DNA of 7,338 nt, taken from assembly GCA_026706225.1 (NCBI GenBank), contig JAPOZE010000678.1, positions 5,539 through 12,876 on the forward strand, written 5' to 3'. The position numbers and the translations under genes are program-made. Below the pieces are notes generated by a model. That model saw only the letters and a list, made by a program, of their open reading frames with translations, ran no database searches and had not been told where the DNA came from. Below are positions 1-6,088 of this stretch, in pieces (position 1 is the first letter of the stretch; the number at the start of each line of letters is the position of its first letter). Source of the DNA: Acidobacteriota bacterium (GTDB taxonomy: Bacteria; Acidobacteriota; Terriglobia; Versatilivoradales; Versatilivoraceae).

Positions 1-1281
1 GGCTGCTACGGCAGGCTGGAGAGCGTGATCCCCCCCATCACCGTTCCCGCCTGGATGTGCATGGCCACCAGCCAGGATCCCGGATCGCTGGGCGTGTACG
101 GCTTCCGCAACCGGGCGGACCATTCCTATGACGGCCTCCGCTTTGCCAACGCCCGATCCATCCTGGAGCCGGCCATCTGGGACCAGGTGTCCCGGCAGGG
201 CGGCCGCTCCAACATCATCGGCGTGCCCCCGTCCTATCCGCCCAGGCGGGTGGACGGCATCTGCATCGGGTGTTTCCTGACTCCCGACACCGCCCGCAGC
301 CCCTACACCCATCCGGCCCTCATCCAGGAGCGGATCTCCCAACTGGTCGGGAACTACCCGGTCGACGTAGGCGGCTTTCGCACCCATCGCAAGGACTGGT
401 TGAAGCAGCAGATCGACGCCATGACCCACGCCCACTTCGAGGTGGTCGGCCACTTCCTGCGCCACTCCAGGTGGGACTACTTCCAGTTCGTGGAGATCGG
501 CCTGGACCGGATCCAGCACGGCTTCTGGCAGTATCACGACCCCCGCCATCGGCTCTTCGAGGCGGGCAACCCCTACCGGGAGGTGGTCGGCGACTACTAT
601 CGGCTGCTGGACGGCAAGGTAGGGGAGTTGCTGGAGCTGCTGGACGAGGAGACGGTCATCCTGGTGGTCTCGGACCACGGAGCCAAGCCCCTGGACGGCG
701 GTTTCTGCGTCAACGAATGGCTCATTCGCCAGGGCTGGCTGGTGCTGAATCGCTATCCCGGGGAGGCCACGCCCTTCGGCCAACTGGCGGTCGACTGGGA
801 TCGGACCCGGGTCTGGAGCGAGGGAGGGTACTACGCCAGGGTCTTCCTGAACGTCAAGGGCCGGGAGCCCCGCGGAATCATTGCCCCGGAGGACTACGAG
901 CCCTTCCGCAACGAGGTAGCAGCCAGGCTGGAGGCCACCCCGGACGACCTGGGCCGTCCCATGGGCACCCAAGTCTTCAAGCCCGAACAGGTGTATCGCT
1001 CGGTCCGCAGGGTGGCCCCCGACCTCATCGCCCACTTCGGGGGACTGGCCTGGCGCTCCATCGGATCGGTGGGACGGCCGCAACTGCACCTGCAGGAGAA
1101 CGACACCGGCCCCGACGGCTGCAACCACGCCCAGCACGGCGCCTTCATCCTCAACGCCCCCGGACTCTCGCGGCGCGGAGAAGTTCAGGGAGCCCACCTG
1201 CTGGACATGGCGCCGACACTGCTCCGGCTCGGCGGCTACGACCTGCCGGGTTCCATGCAGGGATCCCCACTCTTCAGTTGA
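1..1281 (+). CDS. Alkaline-phosphatase-superfamily hydrolase / type I phosphodiesterase (5' end missing)
   Basis: The frame is open from base 1 to a TGA at 1279-1281, giving 426 residues with the true start off the left edge; the GTG at 25 is internal to conserved sequence. The protein looks like a metal-dependent phosphohydrolase of the alkaline phosphatase superfamily (predicted AP-superfamily phosphohydrolase/phosphomutase type). Visible landmarks, counted from base 1, are a Thr in ITVPAW (about residue 14) at the usual nucleophile position, followed by PGSLGVYGF; a D-x-x-x-H pair in LDRIQHGFW (D169, H173); a VVSDHGA motif (D225, H226); and NHAQHGAF (H379). These match the expected order of metal ligands. 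The first ligand, an Asp near the N-terminus, would lie upstream of the window. No signal peptide can be judged. The substrate is unknown; phosphodiesters, phosphonates or nucleotide pyrophosphates are all possible. It converges on the aldolase gene with a 34-base gap and no clear terminator. The family call is firm, the specificity is not. Confidence 0.85.
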   Translation, partial: GCYGRLESVIPPITVPAWMCMATSQDPGSLGVYGFRNRADHSYDGLRFANARSILEPAIWDQVSRQGGRSNIIGVPPSYPPRRVDGICIGCFLTPDTARSPYTHPALIQERISQLVGNYPVDVGGFRTHRKDWLKQQIDAMTHAHFEVVGHFLRHSRWDYFQFVEIGLDRIQHGFWQYHDPRHRLFEAGNPYREVVGDYYRLLDGKVGELLELLDEETVILVVSDHGAKPLDGGFCVNEWLIRQGWLVLNRYPGEATPFGQLAVDWDRTRVWSEGGYYARVFLNVKGREPRGIIAPEDYEPFRNEVAARLEATPDDLGRPMGTQVFKPEQVYRSVRRVAPDLIAHFGGLAWRSIGSVGRPQLHLQENDTGPDGCNHAQHGAFILNAPGLSRRGEVQGAHLLDMAPTLLRLGGYDLPGSMQGSPLFS

Positions 1282-1315
1282 ATCCAGCGACCTGGTGAGA
1301 AATGCGGGCCTGACT

Positions 1316-2374
1316 TTAACGGAGCCACTCGTCCCGGTGCTCCTGCACATATTCGTCGTCGTTGAGATGGGGATAGGCCCGGTAGACGCGGTCGATCTCC
1401 TCCAGTTGCCCCGGTCCCAGGGTTTCTTCCGGATCCAGGCACCAGGTGCCCTCCAGCAGGCCCTGGCGGCGCAGCACTTCGTGCAACCCCGGGACGCAGC
1501 CCCGAAAATCGTTGGCGGCGTCGAAAAAGGCCGCGTTGCTGTCGGTCACCTCGATGGCCAACCTCAGCACCGATTCCGGCAGCGTCCCGTCGCCGTTGCG
1601 GTAGCCGTGGCACTCCTCCAGGATCTCGACCGCACGCCGGGTCCACACGGCCCAGTGCCCCAGCAGGCCCCCGACAATCCGCAGCTCCACCTCCCGCTCC
1701 CCGACCCGGAAGCGGTGGGGGGTGATCAGGTCCATCACGATGTTGTCGTCGTTCCCGGTATAGAGGGCGATGTCCTCCCGTCCCGCCTCGGCCACGGCCC
1801 GCAGCACCTCCAGGGTGTGGTAGCGGTTGAAGGGCGCCAGCTTGATGGCGACCACCTCCGGAAGCTCCACGAAGCGGCGCCAGAACCCGTAGGACAACTC
1901 CCGGCCGCCGATGGTCGACTGCAGGTAGAAGCCGAACACCGGGGTGACCCGGGTCACCTCCCGGCAGTGGTCCAGCAGCTCCTGGTCGTCGGCCTCGCTC
2001 AGAGCGGCCAGGTTCAGAAGGCCGGCATGGTACCCCAGCTCCTGAATCAGTCCCGCCTCGGCCACCGCCTGAGCGGTGGGGCCGCAGATGCCGGCGATCC
2101 TCAGCAGGGGTTCCGGCCGGTTGGCGTCGGCCCGGTCCATCTCTTCCCGGGTCAACTCCAGGACGGGCCGAAACAGGTCATGCCGGGGATCCCGGATGGC
2201 AAACTGGGTCATGTGAACGCCCAGGGCCAGGCCTCCCGAGCCGGCCGCGATGTAATAGCGGGACAGGGCCCGCTGCCGCCGCTCGTCCAGCTTGCGGCCG
2301 GCCGTCAGGGCCAGGGGATGGGCGGGGATGACCACTCCCCTGGAAAGCAGGGAATGCAAGGGTTGACTCAACAC
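1316..2374 (-). CDS. Dihydrodipicolinate synthase / N-acetylneuraminate lyase family aldolase
   Basis: This 352-residue protein belongs to the DHDPS/NAL (class I, pyruvate-type) aldolases, TIM-barrel enzymes that form a Schiff base with a 2-oxo acid. The predicted Schiff-base lysine is K178 in VVAIKLAPFN, and the catalytic tyrosine is Y150 in VFGFYLQS, about 28 residues earlier as in the family. The phosphate/carboxylate loop that reads GTTGE in true DHDPS is here GSGGLALG (about residues 45-52), so lysine biosynthesis is unlikely to be its role. It is longer than the usual 290-310 residues, with an extended C-terminal helical region. The start is set by a strong AGGAGG site; GTG at 2374 (5-base spacing) or the adjacent TTG at 2371 (8-base spacing) are both possible. 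It follows the SDR-like gene by 28 bases and is probably in its operon, pointing to a sugar-acid or amino-acid degradation step. The exact substrate is unknown. Confidence 0.88.
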   Translation of the reverse strand: MLSQPLHSLLSRGVVIPAHPLALTAGRKLDERRQRALSRYYIAAGSGGLALGVHMTQFAIRDPRHDLFRPVLELTREEMDRADANRPEPLLRIAGICGPTAQAVAEAGLIQELGYHAGLLNLAALSEADDQELLDHCREVTRVTPVFGFYLQSTIGGRELSYGFWRRFVELPEVVAIKLAPFNRYHTLEVLRAVAEAGREDIALYTGNDDNIVMDLITPHRFRVGEREVELRIVGGLLGHWAVWTRRAVEILEECHGYRNGDGTLPESVLRLAIEVTDSNAAFFDAANDFRGCVPGLHEVLRRQGLLEGTWCLDPEETLGPGQLEEIDRVYRAYPHLNDDEYVQEHRDEWLR

Positions 2375-2378
2375 GGCT

Positions 2379-2385
2379 ACCTCCT
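2379..2385 (-). promoter_or_regulatory. Strong Shine-Dalgarno site for the DHDPS-family gene
   Basis: The minus strand reads AGGAGGT just upstream of GTG (2374) and TTG (2371). It lies in the 28-base gap after the upstream SDR-like gene and supports a non-ATG start. It is the best ribosome binding site in the window. Confidence 0.75.
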
Positions 2386-2402
2386 GAAAGTCGCGCCGCC
2401 GC

Positions 2403-3440
2403 CTAGAATCGGCCGTCGCGCACCTGGAAATGGGTGGGCTTGCCCAGGCTGGGGCCGCCGCGCATCACCCAGTCGGCAATCCAGCCCAAAAGCCATTCAA
2501 TGGCCACCCGGGGCCTGCCCAGCCGCTCATGGCCGCGGCGCCCGTCGCTCAGCAGGGCGTCGGCGGCTTCCTCTCCCACCAGGTTGAGAGGGCGGTTCAT
2601 CAGCCGGCCCAACTCCCGGCAGATGCGGCGAACCGACAGGCGCTCGGGTCCGGCGATGTTCACAAGGAAGGGCGGGGCGGCGCAGTGCTGGACGGCCCGC
2701 AGGGCCATGGCGTTGGCGTCACCCTGCCAGATCACGTTCACATGGCCCATGGTCAGGTCGATGGGCCGCCGCTCCCAGACCTTGCGGGCCAGGTCGACCA
2801 GGACTCCATAGCGCAGCTCACAGGCATAGTTGAGCCGCAGCAGCGCCACCCGGGTCCCCCGGGTCCGGCTGAAATACTCGAACATCCTCTCCCTGCCCAG
2901 GCAGCTCATGGCATATTCGCCTTCCGGCGCGGGCGGATCCTCCTCGCTGGAGCCGCCGCCGGAGACCGGGGTCATGGGGTAGACGTTGCCGGTGGAGAAG
3001 GCCACGATCCGGCTCCGGCTGAACCGCCGGCAGACCATTGCCGGCAGGTAGGCGTTGACCGCCCAGGTGCGGGCCTCGTTGCCGGTGGAGCCGAACTTCA
3101 TGCCGACCATGTAGATCACGGTGGGAACTTCGGGCAGCTCCTCCAGCGCCCGCGGGTCCAGCAGGTCGCAGCCGATGGTCTCAACCCCCTGCGATTCCAG
3201 CCGTTCCCGCTCTCTCCGGTTGGAGAAGCGGGAGACGGCAATCACCCTTCCGCGACTCGAGCCCGCTTCCAGGGCCCGGCTGGCCATGCGGGCCAGGGTG
3301 GGACCCATCTTCCCCCCCGCCCCCAGGACCATGATATCCCCGGAAAGCCGGCCCAGGCTGCTGACGACCTCGGCGCTCGGTTCACTCAGCAGGTCCTCGA
3401 GCTGATCGACGTCCTCAATACGTTCCGTCATGGGGACCAT
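2403..3440 (-). CDS. NAD-dependent epimerase/dehydratase-like (extended SDR) protein with altered catalytic motif
   Basis: This 345-residue protein has a Rossmann fold of the extended SDR type. A nucleotide-binding loop VLGAGGKMG lies at about residues 38-46, with an acidic CDLLDP segment at about 91-96 where the adenine-side Asp sits, and AFSTGNVYP at about 147-155, the usual Ser/Thr strand followed by a sugar-epimerase-like NVY. The catalytic tyrosine is probably Y176 in GEYAMSC. Position +4, Lys in active SDRs (YxxxK), is Cys (C180), followed by LGRERMFEY. The protein may therefore bind NAD(P) without classical epimerase chemistry, or may use another residue. Start: ATG at 3440, or the in-frame ATG at 3431 (MTERIED); neither has a clear ribosome site, and the frame stays open to a stop at 3543. 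It is the first gene of a likely two-gene operon with the aldolase. The substrate is unknown; a sugar or sugar-acid pathway is an inference. Confidence 0.82.
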   Translation of the reverse strand: MVPMTERIEDVDQLEDLLSEPSAEVVSSLGRLSGDIMVLGAGGKMGPTLARMASRALEAGSSRGRVIAVSRFSNRRERERLESQGVETIGCDLLDPRALEELPEVPTVIYMVGMKFGSTGNEARTWAVNAYLPAMVCRRFSRSRIVAFSTGNVYPMTPVSGGGSSEEDPPAPEGEYAMSCLGRERMFEYFSRTRGTRVALLRLNYACELRYGVLVDLARKVWERRPIDLTMGHVNVIWQGDANAMALRAVQHCAAPPFLVNIAGPERLSVRRICRELGRLMNRPLNLVGEEAADALLSDGRRGHERLGRPRVAIEWLLGWIADWVMRGGPSLGKPTHFQVRDGRF

Positions 3441-3447
3441 CGAGACT

Positions 3448-3461
3448 GAAACCCCGGTTTC
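3448..3461 (-). promoter_or_regulatory. Short inverted repeat just upstream of the SDR-like gene
   Basis: GAAACC and GGTTTC are perfect inverted arms separated by two bases, ending 7 bases before the ATG at 3440. The position would suit an operator or an mRNA hairpin controlling the start, but no protein is known to bind it and the arms are only 6 bases long. Chance is a real alternative. Confidence 0.3.
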
Positions 3462-3478
3462 GCTCTGTATGATCCGTT

Positions 3479-3494
3479 CCGTCGTGTGCGACGG
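3479..3494 (-). promoter_or_regulatory. Small hairpin in the SDR-like gene leader
   Basis: CCGTCG and CGACGG form a 6-base GC-rich stem around a 4-base loop. No T-run follows on either strand, so it is not a typical intrinsic terminator. It overlaps a 9-base direct repeat, CGTTCCGTC, found at 3475-3483 and again at 3421-3429 across the SDR start region. Confidence 0.3.
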
Positions 3495-3504
3495 CGGCGC
3501 GGCG

Positions 3505-3546
3505 AAGTGACAAGTGAATAGTGGATAGTGATTAGTGGATAGTTAT
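3505..3546 (+). repeat. Left 7-base tandem array (six degenerate units)
   Basis: Six contiguous heptamers can be laid out in exact 7-base register: AAGTGAC, AAGTGAA, TAGTGGA, TAGTGAT, TAGTGGA, TAGTTAT. The AGTG core is present in the first five and degrades to AGTT in the last. The array is AT-rich next to GC-rich sequence. Its unit resembles that of the right array at 3844-3899 read on the other strand. Confidence 0.75.
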
Positions 3547-3660
3547 TTGATCGACACGCAAAGCCTCTTATCGGTCGCGGCACAGTCCTTCATGTAAGTA
3601 CCGCCCCCGCCCTACCGGACAGATCATTCGAGGAAGAAACTGTCGATCGAATTTGAAGAC

Positions 3661-3768
3661 GAACCACAAATGGACACGAATAGGGATAAACCTCTTGCCG
3701 ATTTTCTTCGTGGCCCTTCGTCGTTCTTCGTGTGTCTTCGTGGATTTCTTTTTTGGCCTTTGTGGTTC
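3661..3768. repeat. 108-base segment with perfect 10-base terminal inverted repeats (possible MITE-like element)
   Basis: GAACCACAAA at 3661-3670 is the exact reverse complement of TTTGTGGTTC at 3759-3768. A second, inner inverted pair is ACACGAA at 3674-3680 and TTCGTGT at 3727-3733. The segment contains no open frame of its own and is AT-richer than the surroundings. The general wording (accacaaa, cacgaa, cttcgtgtcttcgtgg) resembles extragenic repeats that recur in many environmental bacterial genomes; this comparison is from memory. No target-site duplication is evident at the ends. It could be a non-autonomous element or a structured dispersed repeat. Confidence 0.55.
3706..3745 (+). repeat. 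Four CTTCG-led units at exact 10-base spacing
   Basis: CTTCG begins at 3706, 3716, 3726 and 3736, giving four contiguous 10-base units: CTTCGTGGCC, CTTCGTCGTT, CTTCGTGTGT, CTTCGTGGAT. Five leading bases are invariant, T follows in all four, and the tails vary. The spacing is close to one DNA helical turn, so the motifs would lie on one face of the helix. It sits inside the 108-base inverted-repeat segment. Confidence 0.6.
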
Positions 3769-3784
3769 ACTCGCGTTTGTTTCA

Positions 3785-3816
3785 GGTAAGCGCAGGCAGT
3801 TCATCATGCGCTTGCC
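3785..3816. repeat. Imperfect 10-base hairpin downstream of the ergothioneine cluster
   Basis: GGTAAGCGCA (3785-3794) and TGCGCTTGCC (3807-3816) pair at 9 of 10 positions around a 12-base loop. It lies about 87 bases beyond the stop codon of the acetyltransferase gene on the transcribed strand, so it may help end or stabilise that message. There is no T-run after it, so a classical intrinsic terminator is not supported. Confidence 0.4.
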
Positions 3817-3843
3817 CGTTCCCGATGCCCTCGGCCAACCACC

Positions 3844-3899
3844 CTTCACACTTCATCCTTCAAACTTCATCCTTCACCCTTCACTCTCCACTCTCCACT
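3844..3899 (-). repeat. Right 7-base tandem array (eight units), opposite orientation to the left array
   Basis: On the plus strand eight heptamers run in register: CTTCACA, CTTCATC, CTTCAAA, CTTCATC, CTTCACC, CTTCACT, CTCCACT, CTCCACT. On the minus strand the last units read AGTGGAG, close to the AGTGGAT phase of the left array. The units change gradually along the array, from TTCA-type to TCCACT-type, as expected for stepwise duplication with drift. The array ends 3 bases from the acetyltransferase stop codon (TAA, 3903-3905), so it would form the start of that gene's 3' untranslated region. Confidence 0.75.
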
Positions 3900-3902
3900 G
3901 CC

Positions 3903-4922
3903 TTAAAGGCGGCCCTGAAGCAGGGTTACATCCACCGGGCGGCCGTTGAGTCGAATCGCCTCCGGCATCGTCGCCACCGGTGTCAGGCCGACAGACCGGA
4001 AATGCTCGACTTTGCCGCTGTCGGTGGCGGCAGCGTAGCCCTGAAGCATCGCAATGCCTTTCTGTCGGGCGGTTTCCACCAACCCGGCCAGCAGGTGCTT
4101 CACACCCTGGGGATAGTTGTCATGGGCCAGGGCGTCGATTACGGCGCTGTGGCCTCGCAAGGGAGCCGACCCGGGGGTGAGGGAGCCCAGTCCCAGCACC
4201 CGGTGGGGACCCTCTCCCTCCAGGGTGAGCATCGAGCCGCCCAGGGCTTCCACCCCGTACCAGAGCGAGGTGAAGTTCGACACGCAGCGGAGGGGCTGCG
4301 CATACCGCGGAGACACCAGGCCGCGAAGGAAGTCCAGGCAGAGACTCTCCATCGGTTGGGCCATCAGGCAGGCGACCCCGGGCAGGTCGCCCCAGTTGGC
4401 CGGGCGGACGAAGGTCTGCTGTCCGGGAGCGAAGAAATCCTTTTCGGGCTCGGTTTCACCTGGAGCCGGCCTGCGCATGACAGCCCCGAACAGTCGCCGG
4501 AACCCGATCTTCTCGTACACAGAAACCTGGCGCGGCGAATTGCCCAGGTAGACGACCCGGCATCCTGCTTCCCAGGCCTGCTGAACCAGCCCCTCGGTCA
4601 GGGTAGCGGCAATGCCCAACCCCCGGAAGTCCTGGCGGGTCATCACGTCCTCCACCACCCCGATATGAGGGCGCTCGCAGGCAAAGGCGATCGAAGCCGT
4701 GCCCACTGCATCGCCTCCAACCCTTGCCAGAGCCACCCGGGTTCGCAAGTTCTGACTGTAAGCGCCTCGCATGGACTGAAGCCAGTCCACGTCGGTCCGG
4801 GCCCACTCCTGCTGGAGAAGCTCGATAATGCCCATGCGGTCGCCAGGCGCGATGGGATAGGTGTGCTGGACCACCTCCATCTGCCTGCCGTCCTTGAGGG
4901 TAACGGTTCCACTCCGGCTCAT
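3903..4922 (-). CDS. GNAT-family acetyltransferase, double-domain, downstream of egtBD
   Basis: This 339-residue protein resembles GCN5-related N-acetyltransferases. The N-terminal half (about 15-150) carries the acetyl-CoA motif A: GVVEDVMTRQDFRGLGIA, with Q97-x-x-R100-x-G-x-A at the pyrophosphate loop, then NSPRQVSVYEKIGF (about 128-141), the usual motif B with tyrosine. The C-terminal half (about 168-339) has a similar strand/helix plan ending in HFRSVGLTPV (about 307-316), but its loop (DNYPQGVKH, about 268-276) lacks the R/QxxGxG pattern, so this second domain is probably not catalytic. The start at 4922 has only a weak GGGGGC ribosome site; an internal ATG at 4880, preceded by AAGGA, is an alternative. 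The gene follows egtD by 87 bases on the same strand and may be co-transcribed. The substrate is unknown, and a role in ergothioneine metabolism is suggested only by position. Confidence 0.82.
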   Translation of the reverse strand: MSRSGTVTLKDGRQMEVVQHTYPIAPGDRMGIIELLQQEWARTDVDWLQSMRGAYSQNLRTRVALARVGGDAVGTASIAFACERPHIGVVEDVMTRQDFRGLGIAATLTEGLVQQAWEAGCRVVYLGNSPRQVSVYEKIGFRRLFGAVMRRPAPGETEPEKDFFAPGQQTFVRPANWGDLPGVACLMAQPMESLCLDFLRGLVSPRYAQPLRCVSNFTSLWYGVEALGGSMLTLEGEGPHRVLGLGSLTPGSAPLRGHSAVIDALAHDNYPQGVKHLLAGLVETARQKGIAMLQGYAAATDSGKVEHFRSVGLTPVATMPEAIRLNGRPVDVTLLQGRL

Positions 4923-5009
4923 GAGCCTGCGCCCCCGTTTCCGAACGGTTCGATCGAGCTACCTGCTGCCGCACCTGGCTGTCGCCCTTGCCACACTACC
5001 CTTGGGGAC

Positions 5010-6077
5010 TCACCATCGGCCTTGGGAACCGAGAGGCTGGGCCATGGCTTCCCCCTCTGCGCCCGGCCGAACCGATTCCGCCTTGTCCACGCTCCAGATG
5101 GAATCGGCGAAGAAACGGCAGGAGTCGAACAGGTGTTCCCGGACCTTGAACCCGGACTGGCGGGCGAACCATTCGATATCCGAAATCGAGTACTTGCAGG
5201 AATGCTCGGTGTGGATCGGCTCCCAGGCTTCAAAGGCGAAGGAGCGGCCGATCTGCTCGATGAAGACCGACTGCCGCTCCTGGCTGACCAGGTAGCTCTC
5301 CATGGAGCTGGAGAAGGCATCGTAGGTGCCGAAGTGGCGAAACTTGGCCCCATCGAAGCACCCTCCCAACTCGCGGTTGATACGCTCCAGCAGATTCAGG
5401 TTGAAGCGGCTGGTCAACCCCAGCGAGTCGTTGTAGGCCCGGAGCAGGACGTCAATGTCCTTCTTGAGGTCGAAGCCTATCAGCATCAGATCGTTGTGAT
5501 TCAGGCACTTCCAGGCGCCGCTCAGAAAGAAGCAGGACTCCTCCCGGGTGAAATTGCCGATGGAAGACCCTAGGAACAGCACCAGGTTGCGCCGCCTGTA
5601 GCGATGGTTCAACCACTTCAGGCCATGAAAGTAGTCCCCTACCAGCCCCCGGGTGTTCAAGTCGGGGAACCGGGCCTCGACCGTGCCGACCAGCCCATCC
5701 ATGGAGGATGCCGAGATGTCGATGGGCACGTACTGAAAATCCAGTCCGGCTTGCGTAAACCGTTCCAGGAAGAGCGTGGTCTTCCGGCTGAGTCCCGGGC
5801 CAAGCTCCACCAGGTTGAAGGGATGACCCGCCACACAGGCGGCGATCCTCTCCCACTGGCTCTCCAGAATCTCCAGCTCGCACCCGGTCAGGTAATATTC
5901 CGGCAATCGGGTGATCCGGCGGAACAGCTCGCTGCCCTGCCGATCGTAGAAATACTTGGAGGGGATGGACTTGCGCGCCGCCGAGAGGCCCGACAGCACG
6001 TCCAGGGCAAAGGCGTCCCGCTCGTCGAAGGAGTCGGCGTAGTCCTTCGCGCCCAGGATCTTGACGTTAGCCGACAT
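5010..6077 (-). CDS. egtD: L-histidine N-alpha-methyltransferase (ergothioneine biosynthesis, EgtD)
   Basis: EgtD trimethylates the alpha-amino group of histidine with S-adenosylmethionine to give hercynine, in the cytoplasm. The 355-residue product has the family pattern throughout: SKYFYD (40-45), ITRLPEYYLT (55-64), the SAM loop VELGPGLSRKT (90-100), PIDIS (118-122), FLGSSIGNF (168-176, with N175 matching the Asn that holds the histidine substrate), AYNDSLGLT (214-222, with Y215 as the conserved Tyr) and IHTEHSCKYS (288-297, with E291 and S293 as the substrate-binding Glu and Ser). The length fits the family, with a tail of about 20 extra residues after SIWSV. The frame stays open well upstream, but the start is set at ATG 6077, where conserved sequence begins, 11 bases after the egtB stop with GGGAG between. 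The short gap implies co-transcription with egtB. All key residues appear intact. Confidence 0.95.
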   Translation of the reverse strand: MSANVKILGAKDYADSFDERDAFALDVLSGLSAARKSIPSKYFYDRQGSELFRRITRLPEYYLTGCELEILESQWERIAACVAGHPFNLVELGPGLSRKTTLFLERFTQAGLDFQYVPIDISASSMDGLVGTVEARFPDLNTRGLVGDYFHGLKWLNHRYRRRNLVLFLGSSIGNFTREESCFFLSGAWKCLNHNDLMLIGFDLKKDIDVLLRAYNDSLGLTSRFNLNLLERINRELGGCFDGAKFRHFGTYDAFSSSMESYLVSQERQSVFIEQIGRSFAFEAWEPIHTEHSCKYSISDIEWFARQSGFKVREHLFDSCRFFADSIWSVDKAESVRPGAEGEAMAQPLGSQGRW

Positions 6078-6083
6078 TATCTT

Positions 6084-6088
6084 CTCCC
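6084..6088 (-). promoter_or_regulatory. Ribosome binding site that fixes the egtD start
   Basis: GGGAG on the minus strand lies in the 11-base gap between the egtB stop (6089-6091) and the egtD ATG at 6077. It supports the shorter egtD start over the much longer open frame that runs back through egtB. Confidence 0.6.

Larger units (their letters stand above)
3441..3902. other. 462-base non-coding, repeat-rich island
   Basis: This is the only stretch over 300 bases without a credible gene. It separates the SDR/aldolase unit from the ergothioneine cluster, both transcribed leftward, so it should hold the terminator of the cluster and the promoter of the SDR unit. I could not identify either: no hairpin is followed by a T-run on the minus strand, and no convincing -35/-10 pair stands out. 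Most of it is more AT-rich than the flanking genes. It contains two 7-base tandem arrays in opposite orientation, a 108-base segment with terminal inverted repeats, and several hairpins, listed separately. Translations across it give low-complexity peptides of the kind often misannotated as small proteins. Confidence 0.8.

Noticed and set aside
1295..2587. 430-codon plus-strand open frame
   Set aside because: Antisense shadow of the DHDPS-family gene and the end of the SDR-like gene; the translation is low-complexity Pro/Gly/Gln/His-rich with no domain.
2430..3449. 339-codon plus-strand open frame
   Set aside because: Exactly antisense to the SDR-like gene, whose Rossmann motif is clear; this product has no recognisable features.
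3520..3600. Sigma-70 promoter for the SDR-like operon on the minus strand
   Set aside because: TTGTCA- and TTGCGT-like hexamers occur, but no TATAAT-like box lies at 16-18 bases; the AT-rich repeats make chance matches likely.
3568..3849. 93-codon minus-strand open frame in the intergenic island (product with KKSTKTHEERR-type sequence)
   Set aside because: It is a translation of the inverted-repeat segment and CTTCG units. Such peptides are common false predictions over dispersed repeats. It has no ribosome site and is biased in composition.
3505..3899. Possible CRISPR array
   Set aside because: Units are 7 or 10 bases, contiguous and degenerate, with no 21-48-base repeats, no unique spacers and no cas genes.
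4942..4952. CGAACGGTTCG odd palindrome between egtD and the acetyltransferase
   Set aside because: Five-base arms in GC-rich DNA are expected by chance, and there is no second copy or T-run to support an operator or terminator.
3732..5573. 613-codon plus-strand open frame spanning the acetyltransferase and part of egtD
   Set aside because: It runs antisense through two well-recognised genes and through the heptamer array, and its product shows no family motifs. GC-rich third positions keep the opposite strand open.
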